From: Metabacillus flavus
Lineage (GTDB): Bacteria; Bacillota; Bacilli; Bacillales; Bacillaceae
Assembly: GCF_018283675.1 (NCBI RefSeq)
Contig: NZ_JAGVRK010000001.1
Coordinates: forward strand, 1,674,001 to 1,738,000
Length of the DNA: 64,000 bases
Direction: 5' to 3'
Part shown: one piece after another, positions 35,934-44,030 of the stretch
Layout of the letters: each line of letters opens with the position of its first letter
How positions within the stretch are numbered: the first letter of the stretch is position 1
The notes under the pieces: generated by a model
What the model was told of the DNA's origin: nothing
What the model saw: the letters and a program-made list of their open reading frames with translations, nothing else
The model's database searches: none
Translations under genes and position numbers: made by a program

Positions 35934-36458
35934 ATGAAATGGTTAATCAACCAGTTATATCAATATCAAAGCAAAGGATTGGAATTGGATGAGGAAATCA
36001 ATCTCACTGAGCTCATTAATGAGCATAAAGATGTGAGAGACATCTCGCCTGTCCATGTAAACGGCAGAGCCGCAATCCAATCGGATAAAGCAACGTTTCA
36101 GCTGACTGTAACAGGGGTCTTGACTCTTCCATGTGCCAGAACGCTTGTAGATGTTCGATTCCCTTTTCATATTGAGACGACTGAAGTATACCTATTGAAA
36201 CCGACAGACTATGACGAGGAACTTGAAGGAGAAATTCATACGCTCGACAGCGATGAAGTTGATTTAATTCCAGCAATTAAAGAACTCATTCTTCTCGAGA
36301 TTCCAATGCAGGTCTTCAGCGACAGCGTTAACGAAGAAGGAGCCGCCCCTCAGGAAGGCAAGGACTGGAAGGTCGTGTCTGAAGAGGAAAACAAAAACAA
36401 AGTGGATCCAAGGATGGCCGAACTGGCCAAATTCTTCGATAACAATAATGAAAGCTAA
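35934..36458 (+). CDS. ylbN: YlbN, DUF177/YceD family protein
   Basis: 174 residues with GAGGTGAT before ATG. Family features: LTGVLTLPCARTL-like core (VTGVLTLPCARTLVDVRFPF near 60) and DLIPAIKELILLEIPM near 108, with a Lys/Asn-rich C-terminus ending DPRMAELAKFFDN. DUF177 proteins are linked to 23S rRNA accumulation and always precede rpmF. Driven by a perfect promoter. Confidence 0.93.
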   Translation: MKWLINQLYQYQSKGLELDEEINLTELINEHKDVRDISPVHVNGRAAIQSDKATFQLTVTGVLTLPCARTLVDVRFPFHIETTEVYLLKPTDYDEELEGEIHTLDSDEVDLIPAIKELILLEIPMQVFSDSVNEEGAAPQEGKDWKVVSEEENKNKVDPRMAELAKFFDNNNES

Positions 36459-36550
36459 AGGCTGATTTTTAGCTTTAAACCAGATGATCGGATTTACGCC
36501 GTCTTCATCCAGTACATGAAAGTTTAACACTCTTTAAGGAGGTGGGAAGA

Positions 36551-36724
36551 ATGGCTGTACCTTTTAGAAGAACTTCTAAAACAAGAAAAAGATTGCGTCG
36601 TACACACTTCAAATTGCAAGTGCCTGGTATGGTAGAATGCCCTAACTGCGGTGATATGAAATTGTCTCACCGTGTCTGCAAAGCTTGCGGAACATACAAA
36701 GGAAAAGAAGTAGTGGAAAAATAA
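36551..36724 (+). CDS. rpmF: ribosomal protein bL32
   Basis: 57 residues from ATG 36551, six bases after AAGGAGGTG. Very basic N-terminus ([16 protein letters not shown]) and a zinc ribbon with CPNC near 30 and CKAC near 43. This is the four-Cys, zinc-binding form. Confidence 0.97.
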   Translation: MAVPFRRTSKTRKRLRRTHFKLQVPGMVECPNCGDMKLSHRVCKACGTYKGKEVVEK

Positions 36725-36734
36725 GACCATGAAG

Positions 36735-36773
36735 AACCCGCCCGAAGCACAGTGCTTCGGAGCGGGTTTTTTT
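36735..36773 (+). terminator. ylbN-rpmF terminator
   Basis: AACCCGC-CCGAAGCA pairs with TGCTTCGG-GCGGGTT with one bulged base, followed by a T run. Confidence 0.9.
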
Positions 36774-36858
36774 GATTTCAGGAAGTGGCTTTGTGAAATG
36801 TTCCAAGCCCATTTACAGGGAATCAAGGCGGAAGACAGATAAATAGAGGAGAAGAGAG

Positions 36859-36900
36859 GTTGTCAGACGAACGTGAAAAAGAGCGTGTTGTCAGACGAAC
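36859..36900. repeat. two direct copies of GTTGTCAGACGAAC
   Basis: Exact 14-bp repeats at 36859-36872 and 36887-36900, 28 bases apart, each followed by a G/A-rich stretch ending in AAAAGA. They lie between the rpmF terminator and the crotonase gene. Confidence 0.6.
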
Positions 36901-37031
36901 AGGGAAAAGAACAGCCCGCCATACAAACTAAACATCCTGTCCTACCCAACAAAACCGTAAATATTAAAACGGATACGCTTACATAATCCCGGTGATATAA
37001 TAGTTTTATATACATAATAGGGGTGGTAATA

Positions 37032-37799
37032 GTGGACAACAAGGTACTTGTGTCAGATGCGGCAGATGGAATTATTGAAGTGAAGCTTAATCGTGCTGAG
37101 AAGCGCAATGCGGTGGATTTCGATGTAATAGAAGAACTGGAAGGGTTTTTGGATCAGTATGAAGCCGATAAGAAAGTACGCGGTCTGATGCTGACTGGAT
37201 CCGGTGACGCAGCTTTTTGTTCGGGCGGTGATCTTACAGCATTCCATTCTCTAAAGACGGAAGAGGAATCATTTGGGATGCTTCATAGAATGGGGAAAAT
37301 TCTCTACCGTTTGGCTATATTTCCGGCACCAGTTTTTGCGCTTATAAATGGAACGGCTGTCGGGGGAGGCTGTGAGCTTGCGATGGCGGCGGATATCCGC
37401 TTAGCTAAAAAGGGAGTGCGTATGGGCTTTATTCAAGGCACGTTATCGATTACAACCGGATGGGGGGGAGGCTCTTTGCTGATGGAAAGGGTCAATTCAT
37501 CTAAAGCTCTCGGGCTTCTATGTTCCGCAAACATATATGGCTGTGAGGAGCTCCTTCAGAAAGGAGTACTAGATGAAATTTTACCTGAATCCTTTTTTAA
37601 AGAAGAGGGATTGCGATACGTAAAAACCATGCTTGCAGAAAATCCAGCCGTTTCCCGGGCTTATAAATCAATTCAGGTCAGTAAGCTGAAACAAAGTCAG
37701 CTATGGAAGAGGATGGAAGAAGAAATCTGGCAATGTGCAAAATTATGGGAAATGGAAGAGCATCATCAAGCTGTAGACAGGTTTTTGAAAAGAAAGTGA
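37032..37799 (+). CDS. crotonase-superfamily protein (hydratase-like, one catalytic Glu replaced)
   Basis: 255 residues from GTG 37032, about seven bases after AGGGG. Crotonase fold: oxyanion loops FCSGGDLTAFH near 62 and NGTAVGGGCELAMAADIRLA near 106. Glu115 matches the first catalytic Glu of enoyl-CoA hydratase, but the second (Glu164 in rat) is Gln135, and the usual P-G-A-G-G is T-G-W144-G-G. A plain hydratase is therefore unlikely. The WGG motif recalls ethylmalonyl-CoA decarboxylase-like members (from memory). A biotin acyl-CoA carboxylase lies 1.6 kb downstream. Not at this place in B. subtilis. Confidence 0.85.
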   Translation: MDNKVLVSDAADGIIEVKLNRAEKRNAVDFDVIEELEGFLDQYEADKKVRGLMLTGSGDAAFCSGGDLTAFHSLKTEEESFGMLHRMGKILYRLAIFPAPVFALINGTAVGGGCELAMAADIRLAKKGVRMGFIQGTLSITTGWGGGSLLMERVNSSKALGLLCSANIYGCEELLQKGVLDEILPESFFKEEGLRYVKTMLAENPAVSRAYKSIQVSKLKQSQLWKRMEEEIWQCAKLWEMEEHHQAVDRFLKRK

Positions 37800-38078
37800 G
37801 GAAGTAGCCTTGATTATTGACGGGATTTCCTGCTTTCTTATAAAAAGAGCAGGATTAAGTTTATTCTAGGTTTTTAAACCTTCCCCATTAGATTCTGAAA
37901 CTGGTATCCAGATTTGCAGTATGGATCTTCCTTCGTCCAGCTGCCCGCAGGCTGAGGCGGTACGGCGAGCTCTTGGCAAAAACCCTATATAATATCACTT
38001 CCGCTTTTGTTTTAGTACATAGTCTATCGAATCTATCATCAGCATATGTATAGGAAAACGATATTGGGGGGAAATGGG

Positions 38079-38678
38079 ATGACGGCTACAAGACAGGATG
38101 CTTGGACGCAGGATGAGGATCTTTTGCTTGCTGAAGTGGTGCTTCGCCATATTAGAGAGGGCGGGACCCAGCTGGCTGCTTTTGAAGAGGTGGGCAGACA
38201 TTTGTCCAGGACTGCTGCTGCGTGCGGATTCAGGTGGAATTCATACGTGAGAAAGCAGTATAAGTCCGGCATTGATCATGCGAAAAAGCTTCGCAAGGAG
38301 TCAAGGGGGAAATTGGAGCCGGTTAAGGAAGCAGTGAAGGAGATTACGGCCGTTTCTGATGATAAGGGCGGCCTAACGATAAAAGAGATTGTAAAATTTT
38401 TAGAAGCCTATGACGACTCAGCGGATGCAAGAATTTTAAAGGAAAGCAATGAACTTCTTTCGGCAAAAGTGCAGCAGCTTGAGCAGCAGGTTACCATTCT
38501 TGAGAAAGAAAAGCTAATCTTGCAGAATCAGCTTCAGCTTGTAGAGGAAGACTATCAGTCCCTTATTGAAATAATGGATCGTGCCAGAAAGATGGCAATC
38601 TCTCAGGAAGACGAACGGAACCGCAAAGTGAAATTTCAGATGGACCGCAACGGGAATCTGGAGAGAATAGAAAAATAA
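38079..38678 (+). CDS. gerR: GerR (YlbO), RsfA-family sporulation transcription factor
   Basis: 199 residues from ATG 38079 behind GGGGGG. The N-terminal Myb/SANT-like DNA-binding domain reads [20 protein letters not shown], then [20 protein letters not shown]. The C-terminal half is a coiled coil ([20 protein letters not shown]). GerR is a sigma-E-dependent regulator of late mother-cell genes in B. subtilis. Confidence 0.92.
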   Translation: MTATRQDAWTQDEDLLLAEVVLRHIREGGTQLAAFEEVGRHLSRTAAACGFRWNSYVRKQYKSGIDHAKKLRKESRGKLEPVKEAVKEITAVSDDKGGLTIKEIVKFLEAYDDSADARILKESNELLSAKVQQLEQQVTILEKEKLILQNQLQLVEEDYQSLIEIMDRARKMAISQEDERNRKVKFQMDRNGNLERIEK

Positions 38679-38691
38679 TTCCAGACGAATG

Positions 38692-38722
38692 AACAGGACC
38701 GCTCTCCTCGAGCGGTCCTGTT
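38692..38722. terminator. bidirectional terminator gerR/ylbP
   Basis: AACAGGACCGCT (38692-38703) pairs perfectly with AGCGGTCCTGTT (38711-38722). Confidence 0.9.
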
Positions 38723-38726
38723 TAGT

Positions 38727-39203
38727 TTAGGCAGATTCTGAGGAATGATGGGAGGCATCCGGCGACCAAAGCAGCGGGTTTTCTCCTTTATCCCGTTCCA
38801 TATCGTATTTAACAGCTTCGAAATCCATTTTACTCCAGAAATCTGCGGATTTGACTCGTGGATTCGTTTTAATCGGGAGCTTGAAGGATTTAGCAAATTC
38901 AACCAGGGACTGGCCATAGCCTCCCCGCTGATAATCAGGAAGAACCTCAAGCTTCCAAAGCTCCAAGTAATCCTGCTGTGGAGTAAAGTATTGATCAAAT
39001 TTTTTATCTACTTTGTAAAGACTCATCCTGGCGACCAGCTTTTCTCCAAAATAGATTCCGTAAAACGGGGAGTCACTGTCATTTTCAATAATATTCCCTT
39101 CAAGATCCTCGAGCATGGATAGCTCCTGAAGTCCATATTCTTTAAACCTTTTAAACTCTTCAAGTGTTTTGTAATTAATAAGAAGGCGTTCCACCTTGTG
39201 CAT
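38727..39203 (-). CDS. ylbP: YlbP, GNAT-family acetyltransferase
   Basis: 158 residues. Acetyl-CoA loop LEVLPDYQRGGYGQSLVEFA near 90 (Q/RxxGxG/A), preceded by strands FYGIYFGEKLVARMSLYKVD. Substrate unknown. Position between gerR and panE follows B. subtilis. A possible sigma-A promoter sits about 60 bases upstream. Confidence 0.9.
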   Translation of the reverse strand: MHKVERLLINYKTLEEFKRFKEYGLQELSMLEDLEGNIIENDSDSPFYGIYFGEKLVARMSLYKVDKKFDQYFTPQQDYLELWKLEVLPDYQRGGYGQSLVEFAKSFKLPIKTNPRVKSADFWSKMDFEAVKYDMERDKGENPLLWSPDASHHSSESA

Positions 39204-39263
39204 ATTTTTTCCCCCTTGATGCAGCTGAAAAGTAGCAAAATTTTAAATTTATTGACTAATGTC

Positions 39264-39293
39264 ATTATACCATGCTTCCAGTACTTTTCACAA
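39264..39293 (-). promoter_or_regulatory. candidate sigma-A promoter for ylbP
   Basis: Minus strand TTGTGA (plus 39288-39293), 18 bases, TATAAT (39264-39269). Confidence 0.45.
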
Positions 39294-39299
39294 AGGGTT

Positions 39300-39313
39300 A
39301 GGAAACGCTTTCA
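39300..39313. promoter_or_regulatory. cre-like site (CcpA) before the acyl-CoA carboxylase operon
   Basis: AGGAAACGCTTTCA fits 12 of 14 positions of the cre consensus TGWNANCGNTNWCA; the right half is perfect. It lies 81 bases upstream of the carboxylase start, where CcpA could repress in the presence of preferred sugars. Confidence 0.6.
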
Positions 39314-39393
39314 AAAAAATAAAGGATATTGCTTCATATTGTAGAAACATATATTTGAAGATGGTCTTTTTTTGAAACAGGGGGTGGGAATCG

Positions 39394-40734
39394 TTGAAAA
39401 AAGTATTGATTGCAAACAGGGGTGAAATTGCTTCGCGGATTATTGAGACGTGCAAGCGGATGAAGATTGAGACGATTGCAATTTTTTCAGATGCGGATCA
39501 GGACCTGCCATATGTAAAGGAAGCGGATTATTCCTTCCGAATCGGTGAGCCGCCGGTAGGGAAATCATATCTTCTTGCGGATTCTATTTTGGAATTAGCG
39601 GTGAGAGAAGGGGCAGATGCGATTCATCCGGGATATGGATTCCTCTCGGAGAATAGTGATTTTGTCCGAAAAACAGAAGAGCATGGATTGTTATTTATTG
39701 GGCCTTCTTCGGCTGTGATTGAAAAAATGGGCGATAAGGTTCTTGCAAGAAAAACCATGATGGAAGCCGGAATTCCTGTAGTGCCGGGCAGTGAACTTGG
39801 CTTGGAGACACTCGGGCAGGCTGCAGAGAAAGCAGAACAGATCGGTTTTCCCGTGATGCTGAAAGCAAGCGGAGGCGGAGGCGGGATTGGGATGCATCTA
39901 TGCCATGATAAAGCCGAGCTTGAAAAAGTATATGCATCTGCTAAAAACAGAGCAAAAGCTTACTTCGGAAATGACGAAGTTTTTATTGAAAAGTATATTG
40001 CTGAATCCCGCCATATTGAGGTTCAAATATTCGGGGACGAGCATGGGAATATTGTTCACTTGTTCGAAAGGGAATGCTCAGTTCAGCGCAGGAATCAAAA
40101 GGTAATTGAAGAAGCGCCTTCACCAAGTATTTCAGAAGAGACACGTCAGAAAATATGCAAGGCAGCCGTTCAGGCAGCTCTTCATGTGGGATATAGGAAT
40201 GCGGGGACCGTTGAATTCATTATGGATGAAAAGGAGCAGTTTTATTTTCTTGAAATGAATACCCGCCTGCAGGTGGAGCACCGTGTTACTGAAATGATTA
40301 CAGGGCTGGATTTGGTGAAGTGGCAGATCCTTGCCGCTAGAGGAGAAGCTCTTCCCTTAAATCAGGGTGAAATCCGGAAAATTGGTCATGCGTTTGAATT
40401 CAGGCTTTATGCAGAGGATCCGGAAAAATTCATCCCTTCGCCCGGGAAGTTAAATGTGTTTACATATCCGGAGCCATCTGGTTTCGTTATAGACCGGACC
40501 TATATTGAAGGAAATCAAATTACCCCTTTTTATGATCCGCTCATCGCAAAAGCGGTTGTATATGGTGAAAATCGAGAAGCAGCTATGCTCAAAGCGGCTG
40601 AAGTTTTTAGAGGGATGCAGATTGAAGGGGTCAAATCCAATTTGCCTCTTTTTGTGAAGGTGCTAAAGGACGAAGAATTTAAATCAGGCCAATACACTAC
40701 ATCTTTATTAAAAAAATCAAAAATAGTCGGGTAA
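39394..40734 (+). CDS. biotin carboxylase subunit of an acyl-CoA carboxylase
   Basis: 446 residues from TTG 39394 (SD GGGGTGGG). AccC-like ATP-grasp enzyme: HPGYGFLSENSDF near 77, Gly loop KASGGGGGIGMHL near 155, FIEKYIAESRHIEVQIFGD near 191, EMNTRLQVEHRVTEMITGLD near 286. It carboxylates the biotin on the small carrier encoded next. It is distinct from the housekeeping AccC, which lies elsewhere in Bacillus, and matches the YngH-type subunit. Confidence 0.9.
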   Translation: MKKVLIANRGEIASRIIETCKRMKIETIAIFSDADQDLPYVKEADYSFRIGEPPVGKSYLLADSILELAVREGADAIHPGYGFLSENSDFVRKTEEHGLLFIGPSSAVIEKMGDKVLARKTMMEAGIPVVPGSELGLETLGQAAEKAEQIGFPVMLKASGGGGGIGMHLCHDKAELEKVYASAKNRAKAYFGNDEVFIEKYIAESRHIEVQIFGDEHGNIVHLFERECSVQRRNQKVIEEAPSPSISEETRQKICKAAVQAALHVGYRNAGTVEFIMDEKEQFYFLEMNTRLQVEHRVTEMITGLDLVKWQILAARGEALPLNQGEIRKIGHAFEFRLYAEDPEKFIPSPGKLNVFTYPEPSGFVIDRTYIEGNQITPFYDPLIAKAVVYGENREAAMLKAAEVFRGMQIEGVKSNLPLFVKVLKDEEFKSGQYTTSLLKKSKIVG

Positions 40735-40748
40735 AGGATGGATCAAAC

Positions 40749-40964
40749 ATGAAAGAAGTTACAGCAAGCATGGCAGGTACTGTATTGAGTGTTTTAGTTG
40801 AAGCAGGTGCAGCGGTAGCATCAGGACAGGATTTGATGATGCTTGAATCAATGAAAATGGAGATTCCTATTGAATCCTCCTATTCTGGAACAGTTAAGGA
40901 AATAAAAGTTCAGATGGGCGATTTCGTAAATGAAGGGGATGTACTGGTTTTACTAGAGGATTAA
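40749..40964 (+). CDS. biotin carboxyl carrier protein (small, YngHB-type)
   Basis: 71 residues, a stand-alone biotinyl domain with LESMKMEIP (biotin on Lys36). The 14-bp gap to the biotin carboxylase and 13-bp gap to the carboxyltransferase place it in one operon. Confidence 0.92.
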   Translation: MKEVTASMAGTVLSVLVEAGAAVASGQDLMMLESMKMEIPIESSYSGTVKEIKVQMGDFVNEGDVLVLLED

Positions 40965-40977
40965 GGGGGGCTTTGCA

Positions 40978-42516
40978 TTGAAAATGATAGAGCTGAATGA
41001 TCAATTAAAGGAAAAAATTGCGGAAGCAGAAGCCGGCGGTCATCAAAAATATCATGATAAATCCCGAGAGCAGGGAAAACTGTTTGTCCGTGACCGTCTT
41101 AAGCAGCTTTTTGATAATGGCCAGTATTCGGAGGACGGCAAATTTGCGAATCACCTTGCTGGGGATCTTCCGGCTGACGGGGTGGTAACAGCAATAGGTC
41201 AGGTGCATGGGCAAACGGTATGTGTGATGGCCAATGATTCGACAGTTAAGGCAGGTTCCTGGGGAGCGAGAACTGTAGAGAAAATTATCCGGATCCAGGA
41301 GACTGCTGAGAAATTAATGGTCCCGCTGCTGTACTTGGTGGATTCAGCAGGAGCGAGAATTACAGATCAGCTTGATATGTTTCCAAACAGAAGGGGCGCG
41401 GGAAGAATTTTTCATAATCAGGTCAGGCTATCCGGAATGATCCCGCAGATTTGTTTGCTCTTTGGCCCATCTGCAGCGGGAGGAGCATACATTCCTGCAT
41501 TTTGTGACATTGTGATTATGGTGGAAGGAAACGCTTCTATGTACCTTGGTTCCCCGCGCATGGCAGAGAAGGTAATCGGGGAGAAGGTGTCGCTTGAGGA
41601 AATGGGAGGAGCAAGGATGCATTGCAGTATAAGCGGCTGCGGTGATGTGCTTGTATCTACCGAGGAAGAAGCAATTGCTGAAGCCCGAACATACTTGACG
41701 TATTTTCCTGCAAATTTTAGAAATCGGCCTTCTGAAACAGAGTCCGTCGCTCCTTTAAGTGAAAAATTGCTTTCTTCCATTATTCCGGAAAACCAAAATG
41801 CACCGTTCGATATGTATGACGCAATTGATTCATTGATAGACGGGGGCAGCTTCTTTGAAATTAAAAAGCTGTTTGCACAGGAATTAATTACGGGACTTGC
41901 CAGAATTGACGGGAAAGTTGTAGGCATTGTTGCGAATCAGCCGCGAGTTAAAGGCGGGGTGCTTTTCGTGGATTCAGCAGATAAAGCGGCAAAGTTTGTT
42001 GCATTATGTGATGCCTTTCAAATTCCGCTGCTTTTCCTGGCGGATGTACCTGGATTCATGATTGGCACGAAAGTGGAGAGAGCTGGAATCATCCGCCACG
42101 GGGCGAAAATGATCGCAGCGATGAGTTCCGCTACTGTGCCGAGGATATCAGTTATTGTAAGAAAGGCTTATGGCGCAGGCTTGTATGCTATGTCAGGTCC
42201 CGCTTTTGAACCGGATTGCTGCATTGCCCTTCCTTCTGCGCAAATCGCAGTAATGGGACCTGAAGCCGCTGTAAATGCGGTTTATTCCAATAAGATCAAC
42301 GAGATTGAGGATCCAAAAGAACGAATGAAGTATGTAATGGAAAAGCAGCAGGAATACAAAGAAACGATTGATATATACCGGCTTGCATCAGAAATGATTA
42401 TAGATCATATTGTTGGAGCGGATGATCTCCGCCAGGAATTGATTATGCGGTTTAAACAATATGAAACAAAGGAAGAACTGCTTCCGTACCGCAAACACCC
42501 GGTATATCCGGTATAA
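40978..42516 (+). CDS. acyl-CoA carboxylase carboxyltransferase subunit (PccB/MccB-like)
   Basis: 512 residues from TTG 40978, seven bases after AAGGGGGG. Two crotonase-like halves fused: N-half LYLVDSAGARITDQLDMFPN and GPSAAGGAYIPAFCDIVIMV, C-half LFLADVPGFMIGTKVERAGI and RKAYGAGLYAMSG. The family includes propionyl-, methylcrotonyl- and geranyl-CoA carboxylases; the substrate cannot be fixed. It completes the operon; B. subtilis has a similar set (yngE/yngHB/yngH) at a different locus. Confidence 0.88.
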   Translation: MKMIELNDQLKEKIAEAEAGGHQKYHDKSREQGKLFVRDRLKQLFDNGQYSEDGKFANHLAGDLPADGVVTAIGQVHGQTVCVMANDSTVKAGSWGARTVEKIIRIQETAEKLMVPLLYLVDSAGARITDQLDMFPNRRGAGRIFHNQVRLSGMIPQICLLFGPSAAGGAYIPAFCDIVIMVEGNASMYLGSPRMAEKVIGEKVSLEEMGGARMHCSISGCGDVLVSTEEEAIAEARTYLTYFPANFRNRPSETESVAPLSEKLLSSIIPENQNAPFDMYDAIDSLIDGGSFFEIKKLFAQELITGLARIDGKVVGIVANQPRVKGGVLFVDSADKAAKFVALCDAFQIPLLFLADVPGFMIGTKVERAGIIRHGAKMIAAMSSATVPRISVIVRKAYGAGLYAMSGPAFEPDCCIALPSAQIAVMGPEAAVNAVYSNKINEIEDPKERMKYVMEKQQEYKETIDIYRLASEMIIDHIVGADDLRQELIMRFKQYETKEELLPYRKHPVYPV

Positions 42517-42666
42517 TGCGAAAAAGATGATTTGCAATCCTGCACAAGAGAGCTGCCTGCAGCCAACGTGCTTGAGAGCAGGTCATTTTTTTTTCATGAT
42601 GTGCACCAAACGGATGTTTTGCTTAATGGAAATTTGGTATGATTAGGGAAAAAGGGGGCTTGCTAT

Positions 42667-43539
42667 ATGAAAGCCGGAATAATTGGCGGCGGCGCGATTG
42701 GCTTATTATTTGCAGCATATTTAAGCCGGAATCATCAACTTACCTTATATACGAATACAGAAGCGCAGGCTTCCAAAATACGCCAACAAGGGATTGCGGT
42801 CTGTAAAGATGGAGAAACAGAAATCAGTTATCCTCATGCTTCTTCAAGCAGACATTATGAGGAGAAGCTGCTTATTGTGACTGTAAAACAATTTCACCTC
42901 CCATCGATCCTCGATCATCTTTCCTCAGAAGAACCGAAAACCCTGCTCTTCTTACAGAATGGAATGGGGCACATTAAAAGTTTGTCTGATTTGAAAGGAC
43001 ATCTTATTTATACAGGCTCTGTTAGTCATGGAGCCGTTAAAAACGGGGAAAGGGACGTTCAGCATAACGGAATCGGAACTACGGTCTTCTCACCTTTTCA
43101 GGAAGGGAGCAGCAGTGAAATTATTGAGTCTCTCAGTACTGAAGATTTTCCGTTTGTCTTTCGCTCCGATTGGTATGAGGTTGTTGCAGGAAAGCTGCTG
43201 GTCAATGCATGCATCAATCCGCTTACAGGGCTGCTGAATGTCCGGAATGGACAGCTCACAGAAAATCCTCATTATTATCTTTTGCTGAAGCAAGTGTTTG
43301 ATGAAGTTTTCCCGGTCCTGGAAGTTGGGGATGAAGCCAGTCAGTGGAAAAAAGTTGAGGATGTATGCAGAGCAACTTCCAGTAATATTTCCTCGATGCT
43401 GCAGGACTTGCGCATGGGTAGAAAAACAGAGATTGAGGCAATTGCAGGCTATGTCCTTGATTTGGCAGAGGATAAAAACAGACGTGCTCCAACCCTTTCT
43501 TTCTTAACGAATGCAATAAAAGGGATGGAAAACAGCTGA
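42667..43539 (+). CDS. panE: 2-dehydropantoate 2-reductase (PanE/YlbQ)
   Basis: 290 residues. NADPH Rossmann loop IIGGGAIGLLFAAYLS at the N-terminus; catalytic Lys in AGKLLVNACINPLTGLLNV near 175; later Glu in KTEIEAIAGYVL. Reduces ketopantoate to pantoate for CoA synthesis. B. subtilis has ylbQ here. Confidence 0.9.
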   Translation: MKAGIIGGGAIGLLFAAYLSRNHQLTLYTNTEAQASKIRQQGIAVCKDGETEISYPHASSSRHYEEKLLIVTVKQFHLPSILDHLSSEEPKTLLFLQNGMGHIKSLSDLKGHLIYTGSVSHGAVKNGERDVQHNGIGTTVFSPFQEGSSSEIIESLSTEDFPFVFRSDWYEVVAGKLLVNACINPLTGLLNVRNGQLTENPHYYLLLKQVFDEVFPVLEVGDEASQWKKVEDVCRATSSNISSMLQDLRMGRKTEIEAIAGYVLDLAEDKNRRAPTLSFLTNAIKGMENS

Positions 43540-43549
43540 AGGGGGGCGG

Positions 43550-43942
43550 ATGCAGTTGAAGGGGATTTTATCAATATTACTCGGTGCCGCAGCGCTTGCA
43601 CCTGCAATCATCTTCATTTTGCTTATCTTCACTTTGAAAGCTGCGACAGGAAAGGGGAAGAAGGCACTGCTGGCTGCAGTAGATCTCAGTGTTTTTCTGT
43701 TTTTCTTCTCGGTATATATTAAGATGATCACAATATGGGAGCTGCCTGCCCTAATTTATTTGTACTGGAGTTTTATTGGCTGGTTCCTTGTCTTCATCCT
43801 GTTTTTTGCATTGGCTAAATGGAAAAGGCCTTGGAAAGCTTTAAAAAAGATGTGGAGATTGTCATTCCTAGTGTATTTCTCTGCGTCCTTTATTTTATTG
43901 ATTTATGGCGCAGGTCTTTATATCCTGAATGAACTTTATTAG
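43550..43942 (+). CDS. DUF3397 membrane protein
   Basis: 130 residues, four membrane segments (about 5-28, 40-60, 68-88, 105-127) with basic loops. ATG is preceded by a G-rich SD. Matches, from memory, the DUF3397 protein commonly found before bshC. Function unknown. Confidence 0.72.
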   Translation: MQLKGILSILLGAAALAPAIIFILLIFTLKAATGKGKKALLAAVDLSVFLFFFSVYIKMITIWELPALIYLYWSFIGWFLVFILFFALAKWKRPWKALKKMWRLSFLVYFSASFILLIYGAGLYILNELY

Positions 43943-44030
43943 CATAGTGAAACGTATTTTTTAACAAAGCCATCAAGAAGTGCTATACTTTTTGACGGAA
44001 TGCATTTTTAACCGAGAAAGGAAGTACATC

